A DNA stretch of 64,000 bases from Spisula solida (taxonomy: Eukaryota > Mollusca > Bivalvia > Venerida > Mactridae), in assembly GCA_947247005.1 (NCBI GenBank), contig OX365947.1:2432530-2496529 (forward strand), given 5' to 3'. The first letter of the stretch is position 1. Each line of letters starts with the position of its first letter. Of this stretch, positions 11,703 to 24,082 are shown piece by piece. Made by a program: the position numbers and the translations under genes. Below the pieces are notes generated by a model that made no database searches, was not told the DNA's origin, and was given only the letters and a program-made list of their open reading frames with translations.

Positions 11703-12085
11703 GTCTAGCGTAGGGTGACTGACTGCACTTCCCTCTTGTAGCTGTCAATGGTAGGGCAGCTGATGGCTGACTGGGGAAGGCTGTTTCATAGGCAGATGGT
11801 GTCTGGGAAGAAGGATCTCTGATAGCATAGGGTTCTGGTGAAAGGTACCATGTAGGAGAGTCCATGACCTCTAACTGAGCAGATTGGAGTGAGATGTGTT
11901 ATAGGGAATTCGACCAGCTGGTATACAATCCGGTGCATCATGGTGACCTTGGCTTGGGCCTTGCGCTCTTTGAGTGATGGCCACTGGAGCTGCTGCAACA
12001 TAGATGTGACGCTGCTGGTCCTGTAGTCTGAGAAAACCATCCGTGCTAATCTTCGCTGCACCATCTCCAACTTCCATACATTGGC
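11703..12085 (-). pseudogene. LINE reverse-transcriptase C-terminal remnant
   Basis: The minus-strand frame reads VWKLEMVQRRLARMVFSDY, later LQQLQWPSLKERKAQAKV and SFFPDTICL, then a TGA where a Trp is expected, then NSLPQSAIS. The 'QRRAAR..., LQWPSL..RR, FFPRTI.WN.LP' order is typical of the C-terminal end of non-LTR retrotransposon polymerases common in molluscs. The nonsense codon and the missing upstream part show that it is dead. Confidence 0.75.
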
Positions 12086-12099
12086 ATCAGTAAAGTAAT

Positions 12100-13320
12100 T
12101 CCTATTAATCTAGTCCTATTATATGAAAAAATTTGGGAATGCTATTCCAAGTACATATGTTCGATCTAAAAAAAGACATAGTCTCCATTCATTAGGCAAT
12201 CCTTGGTGGCGCTAGAACTTTTGTATAGAACTGTAATTCCTTTCTCTGACAGATGTTAATTATTAAATTTATAACTTTAAAGTAATGCACCAGTCAATTG
12301 AAACCATAACCCCCAACTCTGGGGAATGGCAGGACACTCACTTACTGCAGGCATCGCGAAAACCGTTGGTCCTGACCGACAAAATATGCTTTGGTCCAGC
12401 AAAATTTGTCTGAATCACGGACCGTTGGACCGACAGTGATTTTGAGTCTGGATGGTGATATTCCCACATCGTACATGTAGTTGAAGATTATTGTAAAGAA
12501 TGTAACACAAATGTATTTTCCTAAATCCTCGTCGAGATGCAATACAAAATCCCTCCTGAATCGTCAAAAATGTAACAATTTTCAGCGGGATGAACTTCAA
12601 GGTCGCGAAAACTGATTATTTTATGGATGCGGATGAAACCCGTAGTACACGGTATGGATTCCGGAAATTTCGCGACATGCATCCAGTCTGAATATTTTTT
12701 TGTTTTTATAATTTGCGACAGGGGTTTTTAACACGAAAATGTGATTTAGTGTAAAGACAATCTCATTTAAATCAAATCCATATTAGGCTTCACTACTTTA
12801 CACTGATGCTAAATGTTAGACTCTGATGTTAATGAGATTGGTGTAAAGGTGTTTGATATTTAATGGTAAAATGAAAATAACCTTTCTCTTGACAGAAAGT
12901 CCTGTCTGATATATGCATGCTCATTGAATGTGCTGAATGAGCCCATTGTAAAAAGGCCAACTATCTAACTAGGCCTTTTTGAAATCGCTTGTTAAATGTG
13001 TGTTAAAGCTTACAATGCAAAATTTTTATTTATTAACCTCTGAATTTAATAGGCAATTTATCTATACATCTATCTTAATTTTTTTCGGACTGACATATGT
13101 TTGTTCGGACTGACATCTTTTTTGTTTCTTTTTTAAAGTTTTGACGAAGCCTCTGACAGTCCAAAATTGTCCTGCGTTTTTGCCTTTCCTGCTGTGTGAG
13201 AGCGTGGCTTTGTGCCGAAATAGCAAGGAAATATAGCGATGACTATAACCATGATCTTCATAGTTTGACCAACAGTAATTAATCTGCAATGTCTTTCATG
13301 CCCCCTGTATTATGCAGACA
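12100..13320. other. Intronic, repeat remnants, no exon seen
   Basis: This lies in the intron of zinc-finger gene A. 12284-12330 carries 'taatgcaccagtcaattg', which recurs at 13860 as a longer member of the same dispersed repeat. No open frame here looks coding. Confidence 0.45.
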
Positions 13321-13321
13321 G

Positions 13322-13380
13322 GGCTAGAATGGTGGAATGGTTATCGCACCGTTGCTTAACGAGCCTGATTCAACATTTAT
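13322..13380 (+). repeat. Truncated tRNA-like SINE head
   Basis: 'tggtggaatggttatcgcac' resembles an A-box region of a tRNA-derived SINE, and a degenerate B-box-like 'gcctgattcaac' follows. The sequence is too degraded to be a working tRNA gene. Confidence 0.3.
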
Positions 13381-13857
13381 AATTAAGAAAATAAGTAACC
13401 TGTCTACAGTACAGTGTAAATCTTTTAGACGTCAATAGAAACCCCCACTATTAACCAATCAACGGCTTACGATTGTTTTATTTACAGCAGTAGAACAACG
13501 AATAGGGAATTACCTAAGGTTACTTCCCAAGGAATTATCGTATGTGCAATCTCACACAGAGTGCGAAATTTTTAAGTGAAATTGAGTTTCATTGCGTGAT
13601 TTACTTAAGATTTTATGTGAGTGGAAACACTGTTCTTGATTCCATAATCCCCGATATGATAGTCCGTAGCTCTGCCATCTGGGCTAGTCGGGCACCTGCC
13701 GTGAGTCAGTCTCTATAGTCACTGCAATACTCTCTTCCCCTTTACATAGCGCTTTTCTTTACAAACAGCAGTCAAGACCTCTGTAGCGGCTTCTTTTATC
13801 TTTAGGCAACAGACCCCAGGAGTGCAGTATCACAAAGAACATACACACTCATCAGCT

Positions 13858-14160
13858 CATAATGCACCAGTTAATTGAAACCACAGCCCCAAACCCCGGG
13901 GAAGGGTTGGAATTAGTGGGGGACTGTCCACTGTTTTTACCATTCCGATGTCCCTTGTCACTTGTGTGGGTGAGGTTTTGTTTCGTGCCAAAATAGCAGG
14001 GAAATGTAGCTGTGAATATTCCATGAGGTATAGGGCATGGGCAATTAACGGGGGTTTGATCTTCTTCATAGCCCTGGGAGATTTCATCAGGGGTTTGAAC
14101 AGCAAAAGTAATACCCCTCAACATTAGTGGTTTCAACTGACTGACCCCAGTGCATATAAC
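13858..14160. repeat. Dispersed repeat with 'atgcaccagttaattgaaac' end
   Basis: The start matches 12284 ('taatgcaccag', C-rich, 'ggggaa'). It continues through 'ggggactgtccac' and 'ttccgatgtccc'. Two overlapping minus-strand frames of 82 and 104 codons exist, but they are frames through a repeat and not evidence of a gene. Confidence 0.4.
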
Positions 14161-14259
14161 AGGCAAAGAAAACCAACAACTCTAAAGTAAACAAGTGGTT
14201 GTACCTATTATTATACAACAGTATTTTGAAGACAGAATTAATATTGGAAAGAAACTTAC

Positions 14260-14311
14260 AAGTATAACCACACTGCCCGCATTTATACGGTGTCCTCGGT
14301 CTAGTTTTCAT
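14260..14311 (-). CDS. Zinc-finger gene A, exon 1
   Basis: The start codon is at 14311-14309. The 52 nt encode MKTRPRTPYKCGQCGYT plus one base (T) and end at a consensus donor (T|GTAAGT). Joined to the CA that opens exon 2 this gives Ser18, and the frame continues LKIVDLHQHLLDH. The pair C-x2-C here and H-x3-H in exon 2 are separated by exactly 12 residues, so one C2H2 finger is built across a 6.8 kb intron. The same exon is present upstream of genes B and C, which supports the assignment. There is no transcript evidence. Confidence 0.8.
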
Positions 14312-14400
14312 GATTTTGCTTTAATTGCAAATGGCGCAATTTCTAAAAGGGACGTAACTCAGCAAATGTAGAACAGGTATAAAATACGGACGGTACCAGC
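14312..14400 (-). promoter_or_regulatory. Conserved 5' flank of zinc-finger gene A
   Basis: About 80 bp before the start codon match the flanks of genes B and C. In plus-strand reading the order is 'ttgcaaatggcgcaatttct', then 'gggacgtaactc', 'gcaaatgt' and 'ggtataaaa'. 'aaatggcg' resembles a YY1 core and 'gacgtaac' a CRE half site. This could be promoter or 5' UTR; the transcription start was not located. Confidence 0.55.
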
Positions 14401-14663
14401 CGACAATATAGACTAAAAGGGATTCCTCGGTCCGTCTTAAAATTCAATCTATCTTTAGATTGTTATAATTATCATTTATGTGATATTGCCGGAATCCTAA
14501 TAAAGAGGAATATCAATAAAGCGAAAAATACTTCATGAGACAGCCGATGTAGGATAAACCTAAGGATATAGACAAGCCTCCTGGTTAAAGTTCGATCCAT
14601 GGGATGAGAAATCATTATCCTGCAAAAGCTCGAGTTTGATTCTTATTCTCCTTTTGTAGCACA

Positions 14664-15034
14664 GGCACCCGTCATGTTATGCCCCCCCCCCCTGTAGTCC
14701 CCATTACTACTCAGGTACTCCATACCAACACAAACTCTACAACCCCAGTACATATTATATTGTTTCTATACATATCACAGTAACATAAAAATATTTTCTA
14801 CAAAATATATAAGTTATAGAAAAGGTCGATGACAAGGAGCACCAATACCTATAGTGGTCTTGTTTATGAAGGTCGGTGCGCTAAATCGCATACTATTATA
14901 AAGAGTAATCATTTGGCTGACGATAAAAGCCGGGATTGTGGCGCTGGTGCGTGAATTACTCGCTCACGACCTTCATAAACAAGACCACTATAGGTATTGG
15001 TGCTCCTTGGGGGGGGCATAACATGACGGGTGCC
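14664..15034. mobile_element. Foldback element with long inverted arms
   Basis: Left end 'ggcacccgtcatgttatgcc' and right end 'ggcataacatgacgggtgcc' are exact reverse complements. A second pair of about 42 bp (14834-14876 and 14968-15009) is also nearly exact. 'ttgtag' occurs on both sides and may be a target duplication. There is no coding sequence. Confidence 0.8.
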
Positions 15035-15934
15035 TTGTAGTGTTTTGTAGTAAATCAAGCAAAACAAACAATCAACGAAAAACAAAAACTCGAACTTGAA
15101 GGGTTTATTTTTAGCGTCATATCACGTGACCTCAATGATCTGAATTGAACTTTCAGATTCTGCTATTCCTGATTTTTTCTCGACTGGTAGTCAGGTACTC
15201 CTAGTTACACATTTTATATGGGGCCTACTTTGTCCTTCAGTCACATATGTATATTCCCATTTGTGTTTGTGTATCAAGGTCATTCTTATTCTATTCAAAC
15301 CAATACTTGGTTGGTCTGTCAAGTGTTGTAATACCAGTAATGTTTTGATGTTTGAAGTTGAATAATAATTAATAGACAACTTGAGTATCCATACAATCAG
15401 GACATTGATGATAACTTCTATTGGGAATTAGCCCTTTGGCTTTGGAAATGTTCCCGTTTTCAGGACATTCAGAAAGGTGTAGGAAAATTCCCGTGACGAC
15501 ATTGCGTCATTGTACATGTGTGACACATTCGTTGCATTTAAATTTTCAACATTTAGCAGCTGACTTCATCGACTGTGCATAGTTAATGTACTTCGGACAG
15601 GAATATTGATTTCTTGGCCCTTGTCGAATTTTGTAAAGCACATTTTTTGTTTATTGTAACAATCTTTTTACAACTAAAACTCACCCTAAGTCCTTGCACC
15701 AACGCACATCGTGACGTAGGCCTTTTTATTATGACATACATAAGGGCATACGAATCACGATGATCCTGACAAAAATGTGCACCAACGTAGATTATTTACA
15801 ACAAATGCATTGCAACTTTAAATTTCAATTTTAATCAACGTGGTTTTAAAACGTTAAAACATAATGTTTCCACCATCGTGTGCCTGCTCGGTAAAAAGAA
15901 ACTCACGATAACCACAACATGTTGAACAATAAAT

Positions 15935-15940
15935 TTATTT
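15935..15940 (-). terminator. Candidate polyadenylation signal, end of zinc-finger unit B
   Basis: 'ttgaacaataaatttattta' carries AATAAA on the minus strand, in the context shared with units A (1387) and C (26004). It lies about 1.5 kb beyond the stop codon of gene B, so the 3' UTR would be long or the signal may be a relic of the ancestral unit. Confidence 0.35.
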
Positions 15941-16039
15941 ATAAAAATTCTATAACAGTATTTACATATACATATATCTTGTATTTATTTTTAAATTTTG
16001 GAAAATAATTATCACTGGCTAAGATAAAACATATGAGTA

Positions 16040-16228
16040 CATACATAAATACTGTAGCTCACATACAACCCAAAGCCACACAGAAACGACGGCAGCGCCT
16101 AGCCATCCACGAAAGAGTCAGACTTAGAACGAACCATCCACATCCTCAAAAATGGATATTTCAAACAAGCCTATATACTCTCTCCACAATGAATGACACA
16201 CTGTGGACTTCGAATTCTGTGCATAGTT
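16040..16228. repeat. Dispersed repeat, family with copies at 42596 and 61700
   Basis: It shares 'aatactgtag', 'aaccatcca', 'aaaatggatatttcaa' and 'ctgtgcata' in order with the other copies, about 160-190 bp long. The 65-codon frame running through it is not conserved between copies, so it is not a gene. Confidence 0.65.
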
Positions 16229-16229
16229 A

Positions 16230-17470
16230 GCCATAAAGGGATGTACTTATAAATGATAACTACACACTCTTATTATTAGAATTTCATCTAACCCGTTAAA
16301 AGCTCATTAAACAAACATCTTAACACACACACACCCAACTCCATGCAGAGATATTAAATTTGCACTCGATCTGTTACATTGTATTAGGTTTAAATTAAGC
16401 AGATAGAGAAACAATGTACCCAACATAACTATAGCGTAACGCTGTAAAATACCCCCACAAAGTCCACTATTACCAAACATGTCGGCAAAGTCCACCGATT
16501 TTGTTCATTTCAGCTGCTCACAATTATTGTGCCAAGGTGATTTTCAGACAGCTTTGAATATACTCAAACTTAAAAGAAATTATGCATGTTTTAAGTTAGG
16601 ATAACTACGGAAATATCCGTCGTAGGTATTTAATTTTTGTACCATGTAAAACACGTGTGTCACTCTGTCGAACAATGGACACCAGTAGGCCGTATCGAAT
16701 TAAATGTTACGTAAAGTCACAAAACAGGATGCGATGCTCGCAACTTCGCATGAAACTCCAATGAGTAAGAAAAACACAAAACAATCTCTGTAAAATAAGA
16801 ACTTGCTTTGCCATGAGACGTCAATCCAATGAGACGTTGTATCGTACAGGTTATACGTCACAATAGAGATCATATCCGATATTAATGAAATTATAACCAT
16901 TAAACCATTTAGAGAATCTTACACCTTAATTGTATTCACAAAAACACCGATATCACAATTTATGCAATTTTTATTTTGACTCCTACCACGCTTAAACGAT
17001 AAACACGATTCTTTACCCAGCACTATTTAAAAGAAATGTGTTCTGTTTTAAACGCAATTGAATAAGCTACATTTCACACCAAACACTACATACTAGTTCC
17101 TTCTTTCATGGATGTCAGAAAAAAAGTAAAAATCCTAAGCATAGTTTCTTTTGCGTTTGAGTATAGTAAATAAATGTGTGTCAATACGAGTACATGCATG
17201 TATAGCCTTAGTTACTACAATGGAGAAGGTTAAAGAATTCTATGCTGTATTTGGTCAAAACATGTTTGCTCCTAGTATCATGATTGACCCTTTGACTTTG
17301 AAATAACACTTTATGGTTTATATATTGCACGTTGCTGCTCATTTTTCACTGTGAAAAAATAACTGCCTTGCCTATTTGGAGTTGAATATTACCCGAAATA
17401 AATTTCTACCGGTATTTAAAAGCATAATTGTTCTTCGGAGTCAAATGTTAACATTGTTGCATATTGAGGT
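16230..17470. other. Downstream flank of zinc-finger gene B, nothing else seen
   Basis: AT-rich sequence that may include the long 3' UTR of gene B. No exon, RNA gene or tandem repeat was recognised. Confidence 0.45.
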
Positions 17471-18792
17471 TTAGCTGTGGACCCCTGGTAAAAACAAACA
17501 GTTAGCTTCATGAGCCTTGCGAGAAACATTATGAGCAAATGACTCGCCACATTTAGAACAGGAGTATGGTTTATTCCCCGAATGTTGTCTCGTGTGTGCT
17601 TTCAAATTCCAATTGGTCGAGAACTTCTTGCCACAAAATTGACAAATATGTGCTAAAACCTTGTTATGAATCTTTTTATGCTTGTGTAATCCCGAGCTTA
17701 TCTTAAATGATTTTTCACATTGGTCACACTTGTAACTCCTTGCAGTAGAATGTATACTTTTCATGTGCATTGACAAATGGTACCATATTCTAAACGCTTT
17801 CCCACACTGATCACAAATAAACGGACATTCGCCACTGTGCTTGCGAAGGTGCTCTTCCCGCTGATAACGGCGTTTAAAAGTCGCGTCACAGATATTACAT
17901 TTATGTCTCTTTCTAGAGCAAGATTTCTTATGTTTAGACAACTCCTGTTTGTTTGCGACCACGGTGCCACATACTTCACATATATAACTAATCTTTTCAC
18001 AGTACTTGGAAATATGAACCATGAGTTTGTATTTTGTTGGACAGCTAAATGAGCATGCCGTACATCTGTGTAGGTAAGTGTTTTTATCAGTAAGTTCCAC
18101 TTTATAAAAATGTTCATTATTAGTAGGGTTTTCCAATTTAACTACTGGTAATTGGTTCCCATTCTCGTGTTGTTCTCTTTCATTAACATTGTCAGATTCA
18201 GTCAGATATTCTATAGGAAATTGATCTTCCTCTACATGTGCAACTTCGGATTTAAATCTCCTAACGGATTGTAAATCATTATCAGTATGAAACATTTCAG
18301 CTCTTTGTGCTCGTTTCGGTTGTTTTCCTCGATTTCCTTTCTTCGGCTTCTTTTGATGTACAAGGGTTGTACATTTATTTTGCTTAATGTTCGAATAAGG
18401 TAAATTTGGAATAAATTTAGAATATTCATTTTCATAGAAGCAGGGAAATTCTGATCTGTCTGTTCCATTGAATGCGGGATTTTGTTTGTAAAACTCAAAA
18501 CCGATATCAGAAATATCTTCTTGTGACTTAGTTTCAAAATCATTTTGGGGATCAATGTCAACATCAAATAATTCTTTCTTTATAATTGTACTGTCATCAC
18601 CTTTAATTTCAGGATAGACTGGGGTATGTTTATGTATATTTTCAACAGATATCCCTTCTTCAGTCGGTGTGTAAACAAGCGAGTCGTCGTATTTCCATTT
18701 TGGGAATGCTGTTTTGAGATGGATATCATAGAAATAACCCACACTCCCACTGTGATCAAGTAGATGTTCGTGTAAATCAACAATCTTCAGTG
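17471..18792 (-). CDS. Zinc-finger gene B, exon 2 (C2H2 transcription-factor-like protein)
   Basis: The exon opens after 'cattacag' in the same phase as in gene A and ends at the stop at 17471-17473; the joined protein is 457 residues. It begins with the second half of the split finger (DLHEHLLDHSGS), then the conserved VGYFYDI...FPKWKYDDSLV block. An acidic region carries one SUMO-type site (IKKE). Seven fingers follow from about residue 259: 1, 2 and 7 are C2HC and 3-6 are C2H2. In finger 3 the usual helix Leu is replaced by Arg (KRRYQREEH), which may weaken the fold. Fingers 1, 2, 6 and 7 are close to those of A and C, while 3-5 differ at base-contact positions. An upstream in-frame ATG in the intron gives a false longer start. 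Confidence 0.88.
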
Positions 18793-18834
18793 CTGTAATG
18801 TAAGATTGAATAAGGTAGGTTATATTCTTCAAGG

Positions 18835-18892
18835 TAACCTGAAGCAGGTGGGGGAGTAAGATATGAGATGATGTCTGAGGGGAGTAAGTTCT
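18835..18892. repeat. Single unit ancestral to the 41 bp minisatellite of gene C
   Basis: 'tgtctgaggggagtaag' lies about 75 bp upstream of the gene B exon 2 acceptor. The same motif at the matching place in gene C (27640-28620) has expanded to more than 20 units. The single copy here suggests that expansion followed gene duplication. Confidence 0.5.
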
Positions 18893-19214
18893 ATAAATAG
18901 TAGTAAGTAATGCGCAGTGAATTACCTGGCATACACTTGCTCAATGATATGAACAGATGCAATAATACAGGAGCCTGTCAAATAATCCATATAGGGGCTC
19001 GACATGTGGATCCATATGCCCCCGATCCTCACTACAACCAAGCAACAATGAATGAAAACATGTTTAAACATCACCAACAACATGTGTATAGTATTGGCAA
19101 CAAACGTATTTTATCAACAAGCTGGCCGAAGTCGACATCAAAATCAATTTCATTAACTTTTTTTAAGTTCCAATGAGATTTTCGTCCAAGAATTGACCAT
19201 ACTTCTGGTAATGT

Positions 19215-19316
19215 AACAGGGTGAGAAAAATGTGCAACCAGTTAGACCGGAGCTCGAACCCGGGATGCTTCGCTAAGAGGGTGAATGCTCTACTGACTGA
19301 CCTAGCCGGCTGCCAA
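19215..19316 (-). mobile_element. tRNA-derived SINE head
   Basis: On the minus strand 'gccggctaggtcagtcag' (A-box-like), 'agagcattc' and a B box 'gggttcgagctcc' occur in tRNA-like spacing. It continues into 'cacattttt'. It is a SINE copy in the gene B intron and not a functional tRNA gene. Confidence 0.6.
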
Positions 19317-19319
19317 CAC

Positions 19320-21107
19320 AAGTTTTCCCTATTAGTGATTAAATCCTATAAACGATACTACATGTACGTTACATGATAAAATGTACAATGAGTCGCTGGT
19401 TTCGGTGGCTGCTCAGGTCAGAATCTGAAAGGCAACAATAAGGTTACGGAGAATAACCTATAGTGAGATTGAGCATGTATTTTCAAAAGCATTTTATTCT
19501 TTACTATACATACCTTTGAAGTTAAACAAAAAATAAATAACAATAAAGTGAATTTATTGAAGCATGACAACACTTTCATTCAAAGGCAGCCTGCACGTAC
19601 CCTACTACTTCACAAGTCATATCAACCTTCTCATTGTTTACCTATATAAGAAAGGTTACTTTCAATATTTCCGATTATAAAAGTGCCTGTCACATTTGTA
19701 GCCGTGTAGGTTTATTATTCATTGAAATGGTATATTACGGGTATCAACGTGTAGCTACTATATTTTACTTTCAGGATATATCAACACTGTAGTCCTTAGA
19801 TACACACCCGTTTACACACCGAACGTCAGAATCAAGAATACAATTTCTTAATTAGGTCGCTAACTAAGACGTTCAGCAAAACCCAGATTTTCACGCTTGT
19901 AAACGTGAATTTTGCCTTGAAACAGAATGTATGCTTCACAAACGGGCCTAGCTAGTCATCCTTTCAGTTAGTGTAACTAAATAATTTACCTCACATGCCA
20001 ATTAAACATCGCAATATTTCACTAGATCGATAATTAAAAAAAATGTACGAAATTCGCCACCGTCAATTTCCAATTTTATTTAGTATTCCGATAACCTTTC
20101 GACCTCAACAGATTTCGAAGCGATCGTTTGATTGGCTAGAGTGTGTGTCACGTCATTCATAGTTGTTCAATCGTGTAAGCTCGGCCATTTCCGTTTGTGT
20201 CCGGTGTATATACTGAACTTCTTAATTGATGACCAAAAAAAATTCGCGATTTGACTTATATTGTGTTAAGGGTGTGTGTTTAAGGACTAAACTGTTTATA
20301 TATCTGGAAAGTAAAATATCTTGGCTACACGATGATAACTGTAAGATAGCATTTGAGTGAATAAATAAAAGAATACGACAAGTTATGTGACAGGCACTCC
20401 ATTCTTCGTGATTCACCTTGTCATAACATAGTAAACAGTGGTAAAATCCGATTTGGCCGGGGTAGTATTTGGGTACGTGCTGACTGCCTATGCTTTCATT
20501 GCAATATTTGCTCGTTCACAAACAAAGTGGACATGACACTAAGAGTGTTTGTTGTTGGAGAAATGTCAATAATATAAGGAACAAACTCTTATAAAGAAAT
20601 AATTATGAAACATGGTTATGAACTTGTATCATGCAAAGCTTCAATGACCTTGCAATCGAAAGAAGAAAAATGGCAATATTTCTTGAATACCTTTTAAAGT
20701 ATACATGTTTCAGTCAAAAACTGAGTAAGAGTTTGTTCCCTGGAGTTATAATGTAAGAATGGTATGCATTTTGGCTGGTGACATTTGCGAATTTGTGTGT
20801 TTGTGAACGAGTACTCAAAAGCACACACATTCTTTGAAACAAACTATGTCAAAAGGATGGTCCTTTTTTAACGAGTTGTTTGTGTTATGTTACAGTGATA
20901 GTATACATACAATACAACTCTGTTTGCTGAAGCCCTTTAATTTTGTTAAAAAATCAAAATTATTGTTTACGGTATACCACCCCTCCCATTTTTGTTCTCA
21001 CTCCGTTCCCATAAGACAACAAACTTGTCAATATAATATACTATAGTAGGAAAGTACACGTACATCGTATCTTGTAGACATATACATTGTATCTAAAACA
21101 AACTTAC
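19320..21107. other. Intron of zinc-finger gene B, no further feature
   Basis: AT-rich sequence. Several short open frames (up to 70 codons) lack start context, splice sites or paralogues in the window. No repeat of note was seen. Confidence 0.45.
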
Positions 21108-21159
21108 AAGAATAACCACACTGTCCGCATTTATACGATGTCCGTTGTCTTGTTTTCAT
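21108..21159 (-). CDS. Zinc-finger gene B, exon 1
   Basis: The 52 nt encode MKTRQRTSYKCGQCGYS plus one base, ending at the donor T|GTAAGT. The structure equals exon 1 of gene A: a C-x2-C half finger that is completed by exon 2 after a 2.3 kb intron. It is recognised by its match to exons 14260-14311 and 32718-32760 and by the conserved flank upstream. Confidence 0.8.
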
Positions 21160-21250
21160 TTTTTCTCTAGATTGCAAATGGCGTAATTTCTAAATGGGGA
21201 CGTAACTCTGCAAATGTAGGGCGGGTATTAAACCCAAACACATTCAGTCG
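21160..21250 (-). promoter_or_regulatory. Conserved 5' flank of zinc-finger gene B
   Basis: It contains 'ttgcaaatggcgtaatttct', 'gggacgtaactctgcaaatg' and 'gggtatta' in the same order and spacing as the flank of gene A. It is a candidate core promoter or 5' UTR. Confidence 0.55.
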
Positions 21251-21420
21251 ACCGAGTTGCCAGTCGTTGTCCATGTTACTATAACGTAGGGAAGTAATCC
21301 CTGTGAGGAGCTTGGCAGACAAAATTGATAAATACGGATGCTACGATTCGTCGTAATTCAATTTAATCTATATTTAGATTGTCGAAACCTTGTTTTTCAC
21401 TAACATTTTAGTGTCATCAC

Positions 21421-22155
21421 GGGATTTACAGTCAACTCACCCCCCTACCAACTCACCCCCTGACCAACTCACCCTGGATTTGGATAACTCGCCCTACGCA
21501 ATGACCAACTCATTCCCCCTTAAAAGAATAACATACCAACTCACCCCCTAAAGATATTTTTATTCAATTTAATAGATTTGTTGGAAAAAATCACTTTGAA
21601 TTGGTAATAGTTTATTATGAAATTATTAATATGTTCAATTATGTGATATTGGAGTTTTTTTTGGTAAAATTAACAGTATTTTCAAACAGTGGCCATTTTG
21701 AAAACGCTGTAATGACAGTGAAAAAAGCGAAAAACAAAGGAAAAAAATAAAACAATTTGTCAAAAAACATAATTGAAAAAATTAGGACTATAATTAGATC
21801 TATTATATCAATTGTCAATAGTCAAATACCTTGTTTAAAAACATTGGAAAATTAGATAACTTGCATAGAAAATCATAGTTTCCGAACGATCAAGTTTTGA
21901 AAATAACGAAGGTAAATAACTAACAAACTCGCAAGTATTCGAGAAAGCAGAGATCTGTTAATTTATTTGTGTATAAATACACTTTATTATCATGAATTAA
22001 CACCAAGTTTAAAAATAAATACAATATTCTACATATAAAATTGATGGGGGGGGTGAGTTGGACATTTCGAAATTGACATCAGGCGAGTTGTCCAAATCCA
22101 GGATGAGTTGGTAGGGGGGTGAGTTGGTAGGGGGGGGGGGCGAGTTGGTCGGATA
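21421..22155. mobile_element. Inverted-repeat element with 'ccaactcaccc' ends
   Basis: Left arm 21428-21550 and right arm 22045-22155 are inverted copies (for example 'ctggatttgga' against 'tccaaatccag'), each made of a C- or G-rich 'caactcacccc' motif repeated several times. The middle 500 bp are AT-rich and non-coding. Confidence 0.7.
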
Positions 22156-22159
22156 CCCA

Positions 22160-22870
22160 TCACGGGAATGCAGTAACAGACCTTTACTGGAAATGAATGT
22201 ACTTGCTCACTTTGGAAAACATGGATTAATCTTTTGTGTCATCATCCTCCGTCCGTACTTGTAGACGATGGAATGCGCAAGTTGTTGTTGAACCGAGACA
22301 ACGTCCGTGATCAGGCGCGTAGCTACATGTACGCAGAATACGCAGCTTCGTACACATGCTTCTCAAAAAGCGAAACATTAAATGATCGAAAAATGAAATA
22401 AAAACTAAACCCTAAGGGGAGTAATCCTTCAGAATTTTCAGCATTTCTTAGAAACACTTTTAAAAAGCTCTATACACAAAAAAACCTGGCTTAATTAGTA
22501 AAAATAATGTAAAAGATGATGCAAAAAACACCACAGAATGCACCAGAACGAACATTTTAGGGGGATCATGCCCCGAAACCCCCTAGCCGTCTTGCGTACA
22601 CATTCAAATACCTCTAGCTACGCCCCTGGCGATGGTCGAGTTTTGGTTCGGGTGCATAAAACGGAGGTTTCAATACCATCAAATAAAGATAAACATTTAT
22701 AAATGTATCAAGTATATTGTCTATTGGTAGTGAATCAACTAGAATGATGTACGTCTTACTATTTATATACACGTAATTACGAAATAAAAGCTCCGCGAGT
22801 CGCAAGTGTCGCCTGACGAAATGCAAATTTGTCATGGAAAACTATCCAGTATTGGGCTACATATCAGACT
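22160..22870. other. Intergenic between genes B and C, nothing recognised
   Basis: No exon, RNA gene or clear repeat boundary. A 'cgcgtagctacatgtacg' stretch and 'ctagctacgcccctgg' near 22315 and 22613 may be degraded inverted ends of another element. Confidence 0.35.
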
Positions 22871-24080
22871 CACAAGAGCTCTCTAGTCATCTGAACTAAA
22901 AACGACAAAGCGATGCTCTGGACAAAAAAATGTCCTGATAAAATAAATCTGAAGGGAGTTATGATTCTTGCGCACTGCACTTCATGTCACAGCAAAGAAA
23001 CATGCATTCCTATTTTTGAGTCATTAATAGTTATGGTGACAAAGTTATGCCACGGACAAGAAATGCTTATAAAATCAATCAAAGGGAAAAAATTGAAAAA
23101 TGGCACAAGGTAGATTTACGGTTCTTATGTACTGCACTTGGACTTTTGGTAAGAAACATGCATACCAAGTTTCAAGTCATTCAACCTCATAGTGACAAAG
23201 TTATCCTCCGGACAAGAAATGCTCAAATTAAATCAATCTAAGGGAAATAATTAAAAAACGATGCAAGGCACAGTTATGGTTCTTGCGCACTGCATTTCTG
23301 CTTATTGCAAGAAACATACATACAAAATCTTGAGTCATTTGAACTTAAGGTGACCAAGTTATGCTCCGGACAAGAAATGCTCTAATAAAATCAATCAAAG
23401 GGAAATAATTCAAAAAACTATGACAGGTAGAGTTATGGTTCTTGCGCACTGCACTCCGGCTTATTGCAAGAAACATGCCTATCAATTCTTGAGTCATTTG
23501 AACGTAAGGTGACAAAGTTATACTCCGGACAAGAAATGCTCTAATAAAATCAATCAAAGGGAAATAATTCAAAAACTATGACAGGTAGAGTTATGGTTCT
23601 TGCGCACTGCACTCCGGCTTATTGCAAGAAACATGCATACCAAATCTAGAGTCATTTGAACGTAAGGTGACAAAGTTATGCTCCGGACAAGAAATGCTCT
23701 AATAAAATCAATCAAAGGGAAATAATTCAAAAACTATGACAGGTAGAGTTATGGTTCTTGCGCACTGCACTTCGGCTTATTGCAAGAAACATGCATACCA
23801 AATCTAGAGTCATTTGAACGTAAGGTGACAAAGTTATGCTCCGGACAAGAAATGCTCTAATAAAATCAATCAAAGGGAAATAATTCAAAAACTATGACAG
23901 GTAGAGTTATGGTTCTTGCGCACTGCACTCCGGCTTATTGCAAGAAACATGCATACCAATTCTTGAGTCATTTGAACTTAAGGTGACAAAGTTATGCTCC
24001 GGACAAGCAATTTGTGACGCCGCCGCCGCCGCCGCCGCCGCCAAATTAACACCTATATGTCGCCTTTTCAGGCGACACAA
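22871..24080. mobile_element. 158 bp tandem-core repeat element ending in a hairpin
   Basis: 'ctccggacaagaaatgctct' recurs at 23364, 23523, 23681 and 23839, with a last partial copy at 23997, and two diverged units lie upstream. The array ends in a GCC trinucleotide run (24018-24042) and the hairpin 'tgtcgccttttcaggcgaca'. A tandem core, a simple tract and a terminal hairpin again suggest a Helentron/pearl-type non-autonomous element, but of a different family from the 145 bp one. It encodes no gene. Confidence 0.7.
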
Positions 24081-24082
24081 AA

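Noticed and set aside
19215..19316. Functional tRNA gene
   Set aside because: A and B boxes are present, but the cloverleaf is degenerate and a SINE-like tail follows; the same applies to 38700, 40105, 45527 and 61385.
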